This document shows, piece by piece, positions 7,674-16,107 of a stretch of 38,384 nucleotides of DNA; the first letter of the stretch is position 1; the number at the start of each line of letters is the position of its first letter. Location: the NCBI GenBank assembly GCA_910588815.1, contig CAJUQY010000027.1, positions 1 to 38,384 on the forward strand, in the 5' to 3' direction. Under the pieces are notes generated by a model that was given only the letters and a program-made list of their open reading frames with translations, was not told where the DNA came from and made no database searches. A program made the translations under genes and the position numbers. This DNA comes from an uncultured Lachnospiraceae bacterium. GTDB taxonomy: Bacteria; Bacillota; Clostridia; Lachnospirales; Lachnospiraceae.

Positions 7674-8792
7674 ATGGGATATCTGGGAGAAGAAATCAAA
7701 AAACTGGGTTTTGGCCTGATGCGGCTGCCGAAGCAGGGCGAGGCCATCGACCTGGAGCAGACCAAACAGATGGTAGACCGCTTTATGGAAGCGGGCTTTA
7801 CTTATTTTGATACGGCCTGGGCCTATGCGGGAAGTGAGGATGCCATGCGACAGGCGCTTGTGGAGCGGTATCCGAGGGAGAAGTTTACCGTGGCCACCAA
7901 GAATGCGGCCTGGATCGACTGTAAGAGCCGGGAGGACGCGGCGGCCCAGTTTGAGACATCCCTAAAGCAGACCGGGGCGGGCTATTTTGATTTTTACCTG
8001 TTACATAATCTGGGCGAGGGGAGGACTCACTTTTTCGACGATTTTGACATGTGGAGTTTCGTGAAGGAGAAGAAGGCGGAGGGATTGATCAAACATATCG
8101 GATTTTCCTTCCATTCCACGCCGGAAGAGCTGGAAGAGCTTTTAAAAGCCCATCCGGAGGTGGAGTTTGTCCAGATCCAGATCAATTACGGTGATTGGGA
8201 GAATCCTGTGGTACAGTCCAGGGCCGTCTACGAGATGGCGAGGAAATACGACAAGCCGGTGGTAATCATGGAGCCGGTCAAGGGAGGGATGCTGGCCAGC
8301 CCGCCGAAGTCCGTGGAAGAGCTCTTTAAAAAAGCAGAGCCGGAGGCTTCCTGCGCTTCCTGGGCAGTCCGCTTTGCCGCCGACCTTCCCGGTGTGATTA
8401 CGGTGCTTTCCGGCATGAGCACTCTGGAGCAGATGGAGGACAATCTGTCCTATATGAAGGATTTTAAGGGGCTTTCCGACAAGGAGCGGGAGGTTCTCGG
8501 CGAGGCCAGGAGGCTCCTTGCGGAGATTCCGCTGATCCCCTGTACCACCTGCAATTACTGTGCCAAAGTCTGTCCGGGGAATATCGGGATTTCCGGTTCC
8601 TTTGCGGCTCATAATTATCTGACCCTTTACAACAATTTGGAGGCGGCGAAGAGCCAGGAGGGATGGCTGGTGGGACGCCACGACAAAAAGAGCGCTTCCG
8701 AATGTTTAAAATGCGGGAAATGTGAGGAAGTCTGTCCTCAGCATATCAAGATTCGGGAGGAACTTGAGCGGGTGGCAAAGGCATTCGTGTAA
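7674..8792 (+). CDS. Aldo/keto reductase with C-terminal 2x[4Fe-4S] ferredoxin domain
   Basis: This 372-residue fusion starts with an aldo/keto reductase barrel (about 5-285) holding the full catalytic tetrad D46, Y51, K76 and H111. It ends with a ferredoxin-like domain carrying two CxxCxxCxxxCP clusters (C290/C293/C296/C300 and C344/C347/C350/C354). Such proteins are common in anaerobic Firmicutes and probably reduce carbonyl substrates with NAD(P)H or ferredoxin; the substrate is unknown. The ATG follows AAGGAGGA. Transcription is from the MerR-type promoter at 7571-7601, suggesting induction by the signal sensed by the divergent MerR regulator. Confidence 0.93.
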   Translation: MGYLGEEIKKLGFGLMRLPKQGEAIDLEQTKQMVDRFMEAGFTYFDTAWAYAGSEDAMRQALVERYPREKFTVATKNAAWIDCKSREDAAAQFETSLKQTGAGYFDFYLLHNLGEGRTHFFDDFDMWSFVKEKKAEGLIKHIGFSFHSTPEELEELLKAHPEVEFVQIQINYGDWENPVVQSRAVYEMARKYDKPVVIMEPVKGGMLASPPKSVEELFKKAEPEASCASWAVRFAADLPGVITVLSGMSTLEQMEDNLSYMKDFKGLSDKEREVLGEARRLLAEIPLIPCTTCNYCAKVCPGNIGISGSFAAHNYLTLYNNLEAAKSQEGWLVGRHDKKSASECLKCGKCEEVCPQHIKIREELERVAKAFV

Positions 8793-8833
8793 AGCTTCAG
8801 CAGGAACAACGGATTTCGGACTTATTTATGGGG

Positions 8834-8886
8834 CAGCCGCCAAAGGTCGACAAAAACAGACGGGTTCTTGTCGATTTCGGCGGCTG
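8834..8886. promoter_or_regulatory. Nested inverted repeat with two Spo0A-box-like sites
   Basis: CAGCCGCC (8834-8841) pairs with GGCGGCTG (8879-8886), and inside it TCGACAA (8847-8853) pairs with TTGTCGA (8868-8874). The inner arms contain TGTCGAC (minus, 8846-8852) and TGTCGAT (plus, 8869-8875), each one base from the Spo0A box TGTCGAA. It sits just upstream of the spo0A promoter, so autoregulation is possible. It could instead be the transcription end of the reductase gene, although no T-run follows. Confidence 0.5.
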
Positions 8887-8893
8887 TTTCCCG

Positions 8894-8923
8894 TTGCATT
8901 TCCTCCGCCTTTTTTCGTATAAT
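8894..8923 (+). promoter_or_regulatory. Sigma-A promoter of spo0A
   Basis: TTGCAT (8894-8899) and a perfect TATAAT (8918-8923) are 18 bp apart, 38 nt before the spo0A start codon. The 0A-box-like sites lie 19-48 bp upstream of the -35. Confidence 0.65.
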
Positions 8924-8961
8924 GGGGAAGTACCACCGTATTGGAAAAAGGAGGAAGAAAA

Positions 8962-9756
8962 ATGGCAAAACTACAGGTGGCTATTGCTGACGACAACGAA
9001 AGAATTTTGCAGCTATTAGATAATATCATCAGCCGGGACGATGAGTTTGAGGTGGTTGGAAAAGCAAACAACGGGGAGGAGGCCTATAGTCTCATAAAAG
9101 AAAAAGAACCGGATATTATGCTGTTGGATATCATTATGCCGAAGCTGGACGGGCTTTCCGTCATGGAGAAGGTGGGGAAGGACGCGGCCCTTAAGAAACG
9201 GCCGGAGTTTATTGTGATTACCGCTATCGGGCAGGAGCGGATTACGGAGGATGCCTTTCACCTGGGAGCCTCCTACTACATCATGAAACCCTTTGACTCC
9301 GATATGGTCCTGAACAGGATGAAGCATATCGGGAAGGGAAAGAGCCGCGGCGGAGAAAACAGGCGGATCGCTCCCTACGAGAGTAAGGAGCAGTACATTG
9401 AGCGGAATCTGGAGTCGGACGTGACCAGCCTGATCCACGAGATCGGCGTTCCGGCCCACATCAAGGGCTATGGATATCTGAGAGACGCCATTATCCTGGC
9501 GGTGTCCGACATGGAGATGCTCAATTCCATCACGAAGCTTCTGTATCCGACCATCGCCAAGATGCACCAGACCACGCCCAGCCGGGTGGAGCGGGCCATC
9601 CGCCACGCCATCGAAGTGGCCTGGAACAGAGGGAAAATGGACACCATCGATTCTCTGTTTGGCTATACCATCAACACGGGAAAGGGCAAGCCCACCAATT
9701 CCGAATTTGTGGCTCTCATTGCCGATAAGATCCGGCTGGAATACAAGAATCGATAG
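8962..9756 (+). CDS. spo0A: Sporulation master regulator Spo0A
   Basis: This 264-residue protein has the two Spo0A domains. An N-terminal receiver (about 1-125) carries acidic D10/D11, phosphoacceptor D56 (MLLDIIMP) and K107-region residues (YIMKPFD). The C-terminal DNA-binding domain (about 150-264) includes the very conserved SRVERAIRHAIEVAW recognition helix. Phosphorylated Spo0A binds TGTCGAA boxes and commits the cell to sporulation. ATG 8962 is chosen because AAGGAGGAAG lies just upstream; a TTG at 8941 would add seven residues and is less likely. In most Clostridia spo0A follows spoIVB; here the upstream gene is a reductase. Confidence 0.98.
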   Translation: MAKLQVAIADDNERILQLLDNIISRDDEFEVVGKANNGEEAYSLIKEKEPDIMLLDIIMPKLDGLSVMEKVGKDAALKKRPEFIVITAIGQERITEDAFHLGASYYIMKPFDSDMVLNRMKHIGKGKSRGGENRRIAPYESKEQYIERNLESDVTSLIHEIGVPAHIKGYGYLRDAIILAVSDMEMLNSITKLLYPTIAKMHQTTPSRVERAIRHAIEVAWNRGKMDTIDSLFGYTINTGKGKPTNSEFVALIADKIRLEYKNR

Positions 9757-9903
9757 AAAGTACGGAACAATCAGGAGAGAGGAGGGCGCGGCGTCGGGAA
9801 AAATGTGACGAATACCCGGAAAAACCACTTCCCAATTGCTGTGGAATCGAGTATAATAGTATTTAGATGTTTTTAGGGAAAAGGTTTTTCTGGAGGTGGC
9901 AAT

Positions 9904-11340
9904 GTGAAGAAAATTTTGTTCGCAACATCAGAGTGCGTACCGTTTATTAAGACGGGCGGCCTTGCAGACGTGGCGGGTTCTCTGCCCAAGTATTTTGACA
10001 AGGAGGCCTATGACGTTCGGGTGATACTCCCCTATTATCAGTGTATTCCCGCGAAATTCAGGGAGAAAGCAAAATATCTGACGAATTTTTACATGAATTA
10101 TATGTGGCAGGATCGGTATGTGGGGTTATTCGAGATTGTCCACGAGGGGATTACCTTTTATTTTGTTGACAATGAGTGGTACTTCAGCGGTGCGAAGCCC
10201 TACACAGACATGTATTTTGATTTGGAGAAGTTTGCGTTTTTCTGCAAGGCAGTGCTTTCTGCCCTTCCTGTGCTGGACTTTAGGCCCGACATTATCCATT
10301 GTCATGACTGGCAGACCGGCCTGATTCCGGTCCATTTGAAGGATAAATTTGCGGATAATCCCTTCTACAGGGGAATCAAGTCTGTGATGACGATTCACAA
10401 TTTAAAATTCCAGGGGGTCTGGAGCGTGGATGTGATCCAGCGGATCTCCGAGCTCTCCGACTACTATTTCACGCCGGATAAGCTAGAGTCCTATAAAAAC
10501 GGAAATATGTTAAAGGGCGGCATTGTCTATGCGGACAAAGTGACGACGGTGAGCAATACTTATGCCCAGGAGATCAAGATGCCCTTCTACGGCGAGGGGT
10601 TGGACGGGTTGATGCTGGCCAGGAGCCATGACCTTTGGGGGATTATCAACGGCATTGATTATACAGAATGGAATCCGGCGGAGGATACCTTTATTGCGGC
10701 GAATTATGACGCCAGGACCTTCCGCAAGGAAAAGGTGAAAAATAAGACCGCCCTCCAGAAGGAACTTGGCCTGGAGGTCAATCCGAAGAAATTCATGATC
10801 GGCATTGTATCCAGGCTGACGGACCAGAAGGGGCTGGATCTGGTGCAGTGTGTCATCGAGCAGATCTGCTCCGACGAGCTGCAGCTCGTGGTCCTGGGAA
10901 CCGGCGATGAGAAATATGAGAATATGTTCCGTCATTATGACTGGAAATACGGGGACAGCGTTTCAGCCAATATTTATTACTCCGACGCCATGTCCCACAA
11001 GATTTACGCGGGCTGTGACGCTTTCCTGATGCCGAGCCTGTTTGAACCCTGCGGGCTGAGCCAGATTATCAGCCTCCGCTACGGGACGGTGCCCGTCGTC
11101 CGGGAGACAGGGGGGCTTAAGGACACCGTGGAGCCCTACAATGAGTACGAGAGCATTGGAACCGGTTTCTCCTTCACCAACTACAACGCCCATGAGATGC
11201 TCGGCAGTATCCTCTATGCGAAGGATGTCTACTACAACAGGAAGCGCGAGTGGAACAAGATCATCGACAGGGGCATGGCGAAGGATTTTTCCTGGGTCAA
11301 CTCAGCGAAGAAATACGAGGAACTGTACAATGTCTTATAA
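9904..11340 (+). CDS. glgA: Glycogen (starch) synthase GlgA, GT5 family
   Basis: This 478-residue protein has the normal length of bacterial glycogen synthase. The N-terminal KTGGLADV motif (17-24) binds ADP-glucose. The C-terminal Rossmann domain has SRLTDQKG and the FEPCGLSQ region with the catalytic and donor-binding residues. It transfers glucose from ADP-glucose to a growing alpha-1,4-glucan. GTG 9904 is the start, with TGGAGGTGG upstream; the ATG two bases earlier is immediately followed by a stop. TATAAT at 9852-9857 is a likely -10 in the preceding gap. The other glg genes are not in this window. The HD-domain gene overlaps its last 11 nt. Confidence 0.96.
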   Translation: MKKILFATSECVPFIKTGGLADVAGSLPKYFDKEAYDVRVILPYYQCIPAKFREKAKYLTNFYMNYMWQDRYVGLFEIVHEGITFYFVDNEWYFSGAKPYTDMYFDLEKFAFFCKAVLSALPVLDFRPDIIHCHDWQTGLIPVHLKDKFADNPFYRGIKSVMTIHNLKFQGVWSVDVIQRISELSDYYFTPDKLESYKNGNMLKGGIVYADKVTTVSNTYAQEIKMPFYGEGLDGLMLARSHDLWGIINGIDYTEWNPAEDTFIAANYDARTFRKEKVKNKTALQKELGLEVNPKKFMIGIVSRLTDQKGLDLVQCVIEQICSDELQLVVLGTGDEKYENMFRHYDWKYGDSVSANIYYSDAMSHKIYAGCDAFLMPSLFEPCGLSQIISLRYGTVPVVRETGGLKDTVEPYNEYESIGTGFSFTNYNAHEMLGSILYAKDVYYNRKREWNKIIDRGMAKDFSWVNSAKKYEELYNVL

Positions 11341-11899
11341 AACATACAGGCGGCGTCATTTGGCATTTTTGCGGGGCGAGGCCAGAGAGCGGGCTATCGA
11401 ATGGCTGGAGGATGATGCCTGGGTGACGCAGAGAGAGTACGGCCGGGACCGGGAATATATGGCCTGCGTGCAGGATATCATGGAGACCCCGGTCTTCCGC
11501 TCCATGGACCGTTATATCCAGCACGGAAACACCACTACAAAGGCCCACTGCATCCAGGTCTCCTACCTGAGCTACTGCATCTGCAAAAAGCATTCCCTGG
11601 ATTATGTGGCGGCAGCCAGGGCGGGGCTTCTCCATGACCTGTTCCTCTATGACTGGCATACGGCCGGGAACCACATTCATGGCTTCACCCATCCCAGGGT
11701 GGCCATGAACAATGCGAAGAGGTATTTTGACCTGACGCCCCAGGAGCAGAACATTATCCTCCGGCACATGTGGCCCCTGACGCCCATCCCGCCGAAAAGC
11801 GCGGAGGGGATGGTCATCGTCTACGCCGACAAATTTTGCAGCCTGAATGAGATGTATGGCCGTATGAAGCGCGCCGTGTACCGGGCGGTTCATGCCTGA
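11330..11899 (+). CDS. HD-domain protein (putative phosphohydrolase)
   Basis: This is a 189-residue protein from ATG 11330, which overlaps the glgA stop by 11 nt and has GAGG about nine nt upstream. An in-frame extension further upstream reads through glgA and is rejected. HD-superfamily metal ligands are visible as H73, H102-D103 and D167 in the order H...HD...D. The family includes nucleotide and (p)ppGpp phosphohydrolases; the substrate here is unknown. The overlap implies translation coupled to glgA. Its last 86 nt overlap, in antisense, the extended 3' end of vanT, and no terminator separates the two convergent genes. Confidence 0.85.
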   Translation: MSYKTYRRRHLAFLRGEARERAIEWLEDDAWVTQREYGRDREYMACVQDIMETPVFRSMDRYIQHGNTTTKAHCIQVSYLSYCICKKHSLDYVAAARAGLLHDLFLYDWHTAGNHIHGFTHPRVAMNNAKRYFDLTPQEQNIILRHMWPLTPIPPKSAEGMVIVYADKFCSLNEMYGRMKRAVYRAVHA

Positions 11900-14081
11900 A
11901 GTCCGGACATATCCGTTCCAGCCTCCCGCCAAGACGGCTTAAGATTTCATTGGTGATGGTTCCGGCGGCTTCCGCCCAGTCACAGGCGGTGACGGTCTCC
12001 TTCCCCCAGGAGCCGATGAGGATTGCGGGGCCTCCGGCTTTCACATCCGGAATGCCGGTCACATCCACGATCGTCTGATCCATGCAGATGCGGCCGAGGA
12101 TGGGAGCTTTCCTGCCCTTGATGAGGACATGGCCCTTTCCGCAGGAGAGGGAACGGGGAAGGCCGTCGGCGTAGCCAATGGTGAGGATAGCGATGGAGCG
12201 CTCCGTCCCGGCGGTGTATGCGATTCCATAGCCGGCGGATTCTCCTGCGCGCAGCTTTTTGACAGCGGCAATACGGGCCTTTAGAGAAAGGACAGGTTTC
12301 AAGGCGGCACCGAAAGAGTCGGTGCCTTTTTTGTCGCTCAAAATGCCGTAGAGGGCGATTCCGACCCGGGCGTAATCCTCAGCATACTCCGGATACCTGA
12401 AAAGTCCGTAGCTGGAGAGGAGATGGAGCCTGGGGCAGGGACAGCCCCGCATCTTCAGCTCATCCACGGTATGGTAAAAGGCGTCCGCCTGTTTTTTCAC
12501 ATACTGCTCCTCCTGCTCTGTCTGTCCGTCGGCGGTGCACAGGTGGGTGAAGACACCGTCTATGATGAGATGCTCCATCTGCCAGATCCGCCGGAGCCGG
12601 TCCAGGTTTTCGCTTCGCTCTCCCAGCCGGTGCATACCGGTGTCGATGCCCACATGGACATGGAGAGGCCGGCCGAAGGCGTTTAAACGCTCGCCGTAGG
12701 AGAAGTCGACAACCGTCTGGGTCAGGCCGTAGCGGGCAAGGAGCGGGAATTGGGAGGGATGGGTGTAGCCGAGGATGAGGATTTCCCCGGAGATTCCGTG
12801 CTTCCTGAGCCGCACGCCCTCACTGACACAGGCCACGCAGAAAGCGTCGATGCCCAGGCGGTTTAATTCACCGGCAATGAGAAGGGCGCCGTGGCCGTAG
12901 GCGTCTGCCTTGACGGCGGGCATCAGGCGGCAGCCCTCCGGCAGCAGCCCTTTCAGGCAGGCTGCGTTGTGCCCAAGGGCGGCAAGGTCCAGCTCAATCC
13001 AGGCCCGGCAGCCCGAAGCGCGCCTGCGGGAACGGCCGGAGCCTTCCGGGGTGTCCTGGGCGTTCCTGCTTCGGGGAAGGGCGCCGGATATTACCGGAAG
13101 GAGGGCGGTGACAAAAAAGGCGGCCGCCGCACTGAAGAGGGATACGGACAGAAACTGGATCAGGGGATTTTCCACCAGGAGCCACGTCAGGCGGAGAGGC
13201 TTTGCGGCCGTCCGCAGGACGATGAGAACTGCCGGGTGGAGAATATAGATCCAGGCGGAAGCGGTCCGGAGCCTTCCGGAGGGTTTCCGGTCCGCGGACA
13301 AAAGCAGCCGAAACAGAAACACCGCGGAGGGAACCAGAAAGAGGTACATGCTGTCGTGGCGGGACATCTGAAAATGGCGCAGCAAAAAGGCCTCTGCCGT
13401 CATAAGGGCGAAGGAGGAAAGGAAGCCGAGCCGGCTCCACCCTCCGGGAAGGCGGGGGAAGCCGCCGGCAAGCCCTGCGCCGATTGCCAGAAAGAGCGGC
13501 GCGAAAAAGAGGCCGTTCCTGGTATAGGAGGACACTTGAAAGAGGCCGTCATAGAGAGCCTTTAAAGCCGGAACGGAGGCTGCCAGTCCATACCAGCTGT
13601 CCCCGAAGAGACCGACGAGGTACAAAAATCCCGCAGCCAGAACCATGGTCCGCCCGGAGAGAAAGCGCATCAGACATGCGGTCAGGGCAACTCCCAGAAT
13701 GCAGGCGGGAAAATACCACAGGTGATAAAAGGTTCCGTCAAAAAGGAGCATACGGAGGAGGACGCCGGCTGTCAGCTTTTCATAATGTCCTGCATAGAGG
13801 CCGAAAGGCAGATAGAGGACAATGGAAAAGAGATATAGAAGGCCGGTTTTCAGGAGAAAGCGCCTGACGCGGGCAGAGCGCAGGCCGTCCGTGTTTCTTC
13901 CCAGGACGAAATAGCCTGTCACCAGGAAAAAGAAGGGGACAGCCAGGCGGGCCAGAATTCTGGTCAGGAAAAAATCGGCTCCCGAGCTTAAAGACGACAG
14001 GGGAGAAACGTGGATAGAAATTACCAGGAAGGCCGCCAAAAACCGAAACAGATCCAGGCCGCCAAAGGACTTACGAGACAT
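11814..14081 (-). CDS. vanT: VanT-type membrane-bound serine racemase
   Basis: This 755-residue fusion has an N-terminal acyltransferase-3-like membrane domain (about 1-330, ~10 helices), a charged linker (335-358) and a C-terminal alanine-racemase-fold domain (about 360-725). PLP lysine K391 lies in AVKADAYGHG and the opposite base Y618 in GYGIAYTA. Alanine racemases usually have TINYE near the C-terminus; here the aligned motif is TITNE, with N711 replacing the tyrosine. This is the substitution associated with serine racemisation in VanT. It supplies D-serine to VanG. The start overlaps the vanXY stop by 11 nt. The last ~30 residues go past the usual end of the family (VanT-G is about 710 aa) and overlap the HD gene. 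Confidence 0.93.
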   Translation of the reverse strand: MSRKSFGGLDLFRFLAAFLVISIHVSPLSSLSSGADFFLTRILARLAVPFFFLVTGYFVLGRNTDGLRSARVRRFLLKTGLLYLFSIVLYLPFGLYAGHYEKLTAGVLLRMLLFDGTFYHLWYFPACILGVALTACLMRFLSGRTMVLAAGFLYLVGLFGDSWYGLAASVPALKALYDGLFQVSSYTRNGLFFAPLFLAIGAGLAGGFPRLPGGWSRLGFLSSFALMTAEAFLLRHFQMSRHDSMYLFLVPSAVFLFRLLLSADRKPSGRLRTASAWIYILHPAVLIVLRTAAKPLRLTWLLVENPLIQFLSVSLFSAAAAFFVTALLPVISGALPRSRNAQDTPEGSGRSRRRASGCRAWIELDLAALGHNAACLKGLLPEGCRLMPAVKADAYGHGALLIAGELNRLGIDAFCVACVSEGVRLRKHGISGEILILGYTHPSQFPLLARYGLTQTVVDFSYGERLNAFGRPLHVHVGIDTGMHRLGERSENLDRLRRIWQMEHLIIDGVFTHLCTADGQTEQEEQYVKKQADAFYHTVDELKMRGCPCPRLHLLSSYGLFRYPEYAEDYARVGIALYGILSDKKGTDSFGAALKPVLSLKARIAAVKKLRAGESAGYGIAYTAGTERSIAILTIGYADGLPRSLSCGKGHVLIKGRKAPILGRICMDQTIVDVTGIPDVKAGGPAILIGSWGKETVTACDWAEAAGTITNEILSRLGGRLERICPDFRHEPPGTRRASYGHTSHSGCKICRRRR

Positions 14082-14829
14082 AGGTGTCCCTCCATTCTGT
14101 GATAATAAAACCGTTTACATTGTCGCCGGATACGGAATAGGGAAGTCTGTCGTCCACAGTGAGCAAAGTGGCTTCATCCGGTCTGGCTTCCAGCCAGGAA
14201 ACTGCGATCTGCCGTCCGCCTGCGGCGAACAGATAAGATCTTTTTCCCCGGGGAAAGCCCCTCAGGAAAAGGATATATTCTTCCAGGGTAAGCCCTTCCT
14301 TCTCCATGATTTCTCCGTGGGGCGTACCCACATAGCGGAAATGCCAGGGCTCGTGGCCGATTCCGGTGACCTTCTCCCTGCCGGAAGGATAGCGCTCGAT
14401 AAAACCGTACTCCGGCGCCCTCCTCCGGAAGGCGCGGCAGATCCCCGAGTCGGGAAAATCCGGGCAGAGAAAATCGATATGCTCTTTTTTGACGCCCAGA
14501 TCAACGGCAAGCCCGGTCTGGTGTTCGCTGTGGCCGGGAAAGGCCACATAGGCGCTGGTGAAGGCTTTTCCGTGTTCCGACAGAGAATGGTTCCATATGT
14601 TTGTCTGTTCCGCCAGGGTGCGGTAGCCGCTGACGGGGACGATTTTCCCCCAGCCGCCGACCGCATCCATCAGCCCGGTGAAAAGCACGGCTGCCCGCCG
14701 TTTCAGCAGAACGGGCGCCACGCGGGTAAAGGGATGGGAGGGGGACGGTTCCATGCAGCCGTAGTCCCGGTTGACTAAGATCAGGCTCCCCTCATGGATC
14801 TGGTCCGGGGACAATCTCAGGGCCTTCAT
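14071..14829 (-). CDS. vanXY: VanXY-type D,D-peptidase (dipeptidase/carboxypeptidase)
   Basis: The protein has 252 residues from ATG 14829, close to the length of VanXY-G. It belongs to the zinc-dependent VanY family: SGYR (67-70), zinc ligands H103 and D110 in SEHQTGLAVD, catalytic E160 and zinc ligand H163 in EPWH. No signal peptide is seen, as expected for the cytoplasmic bifunctional enzyme that removes D-Ala-D-Ala and trims pentapeptide precursors. The start forms an ATGA overlap with the vanG stop, indicating translational coupling. A plain VanY carboxypeptidase is the alternative, but length, lack of a membrane anchor and position between vanG and vanT favour VanXY. Confidence 0.9.
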   Translation of the reverse strand: MKALRLSPDQIHEGSLILVNRDYGCMEPSPSHPFTRVAPVLLKRRAAVLFTGLMDAVGGWGKIVPVSGYRTLAEQTNIWNHSLSEHGKAFTSAYVAFPGHSEHQTGLAVDLGVKKEHIDFLCPDFPDSGICRAFRRRAPEYGFIERYPSGREKVTGIGHEPWHFRYVGTPHGEIMEKEGLTLEEYILFLRGFPRGKRSYLFAAGGRQIAVSWLEARPDEATLLTVDDRLPYSVSGDNVNGFIITEWRDTYVS

Positions 14830-15881
14830 GATTTCACCGCCAGCCGGATGATCTGGTCGAGCACCTGGGAGAAGGAGTAGCCGGCCGCCTTCATCATGCC
14901 GGGATAACGGCTGTGCTCCGTGAAGCCGGGAATGGTATTGACCTCGTTGAACACGATTTCCCCCTTCGGCGTTAAAAACATGTCCACCCGGGCAAAGCAG
15001 GAACATCCGAGAGCCCGGTAGATGATCTTGGCCGTCTCCTTGAGCCTTGCGGCTGTCTCCCGGTTAATCCTCGCGGGCACATGGATGGCCGAGGTCTTCA
15101 GCGTATATTTCTCTGTGTAATTAAAGAAACCGTCGGAAAGCTCGATCTCGTCCAACTCTCCGGTGACCAGAGTATTTGTCCCAAGGACGGCGCAGCCCAC
15201 CTCAAAGCCTTCGATGTTTTCCTCCACAATCACCTGGCTGTCGTAATGGAAGGCCAGAGAGACGGCGTCGGAGAGCTCCTCCAGCTTTTCCACCCGGGTA
15301 ATGCCGTAGGAGGAGCCGGAGCGGACCGGCTTCACATAGAGGGGAAAGCCGATCTCCAGGGCAAAGGAGAGTGCGTGGGACAGGGAGTCTCCGGCGCTTA
15401 GGGAAAGGGATCTGGGAACACGGACGCCGGAGAGGGCCGCCAGCCTGTGGGCCCTCTCCTTGTCCATGCAGAGGGCGGAGGAGAGGGTGCCGCAGCCCGC
15501 CAGAGGAATGCCGAAAAGCTCCAGGAGTCCCTGCAGAGTGCCGTCCTCCCCGTTTTTTCCGTGAATGACAGGGAGGGCGGCATCGACAGGGATGGACTTT
15601 GCAGGAGCCCCGGGCTCCGGGAACAGAAGAAGCCTGTGTTCCACCCGCTCCGGGGAGAGGAGGGCGGGAACTGCGTCCTTCTCGTTGGCCCAGGTGTTGT
15701 CCCTGATTTTTTGGGGATCACCTTCAAAATAGAGCCACCGCCCATCCATGGTGATCCCTAAAGGAAGCGCACGGTATTTGCCGGGATCCAAATGTTCGAT
15801 GACGGCACAGGCCGATTCCAGAGAAACCTCATATTCCGAAGAGCAGCCTCCAAAGAAAACAAGCACATTTAATTTACTCAT
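14826..15881 (-). CDS. vanG: VanG-type D-alanine--D-serine ligase
   Basis: This 351-residue ATP-grasp ligase starts with the family glycine-rich motif (VFFGGCSSEYEVSLESA). It carries the central PVIHGKNGEDGTLQG segment, KPVRSGSSYGI, the omega-loop EKYTLKTS followed by IHVPARI, and the C-terminal ARVDMF and FNEVNTIPGFT metal-binding motifs. The EKY omega-loop and the gene context (vanT, vanXY) point to D-Ala-D-Ser rather than D-Ala-D-Lac synthesis. Start 15881 gives a VanG-like N-terminus and length; ATG 15893 would add four residues. A terminator-like hairpin lies between vanS and this gene. The stop overlaps the vanXY start (ATGA). Confidence 0.93.
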   Translation of the reverse strand: MSKLNVLVFFGGCSSEYEVSLESACAVIEHLDPGKYRALPLGITMDGRWLYFEGDPQKIRDNTWANEKDAVPALLSPERVEHRLLLFPEPGAPAKSIPVDAALPVIHGKNGEDGTLQGLLELFGIPLAGCGTLSSALCMDKERAHRLAALSGVRVPRSLSLSAGDSLSHALSFALEIGFPLYVKPVRSGSSYGITRVEKLEELSDAVSLAFHYDSQVIVEENIEGFEVGCAVLGTNTLVTGELDEIELSDGFFNYTEKYTLKTSAIHVPARINRETAARLKETAKIIYRALGCSCFARVDMFLTPKGEIVFNEVNTIPGFTEHSRYPGMMKAAGYSFSQVLDQIIRLAVKS

Positions 15882-15915
15882 ATAACGATCCATCCTTTCC
15901 GAAGCCCTTTTGCCG

Positions 15916-15965
15916 AAACAAAAAGCGCTGTGTTTTGATAGCCTGATTCTACCAAAACACAGCGC
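15916..15965 (-). terminator. Intrinsic terminator/attenuator between vanS and vanG
   Basis: Read on the minus strand, the arms GCGCTGTGTTTTG and CAAAACACAGCGC (complement of 15953-15965 and 15925-15937) form a perfect 13-bp stem with a 15-nt loop, followed at once by TTTTTGTTT. This is a complete intrinsic terminator. It ends vanRS transcripts before vanG, or acts as an attenuator in the vanG leader. The surrounding 15882-16107 gap must hold the vanG promoter; I see no strong consensus, as expected of a VanR-activated promoter. Confidence 0.82.
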
Positions 15966-16107
15966 GGAAGGTTTGTGGTTTTCCTTCGCAAACCCTGACA
16001 GTTTCCTCACAACTTTATGAATAATTCCTTAAAACCGGCCGGTGAAAAGGCTTTGGAATCGTATGAAAAAATGGGGCCGGGCAGAAAAAAGAAGTTACCG
16101 AAACGCG

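Noticed and set aside
11141..11329. Upstream extension of the HD-domain protein into glgA
   Set aside because: The extra 63 codons lie inside the glgA C-terminus in another frame. ATG 11330 with GAGG upstream gives a normal HD-protein N-terminus.
14830..15006. N-terminal extension of the vanXY product
   Set aside because: It overlaps vanG in another frame; ATG 14829 gives the VanXY-like length and a classical ATGA junction.
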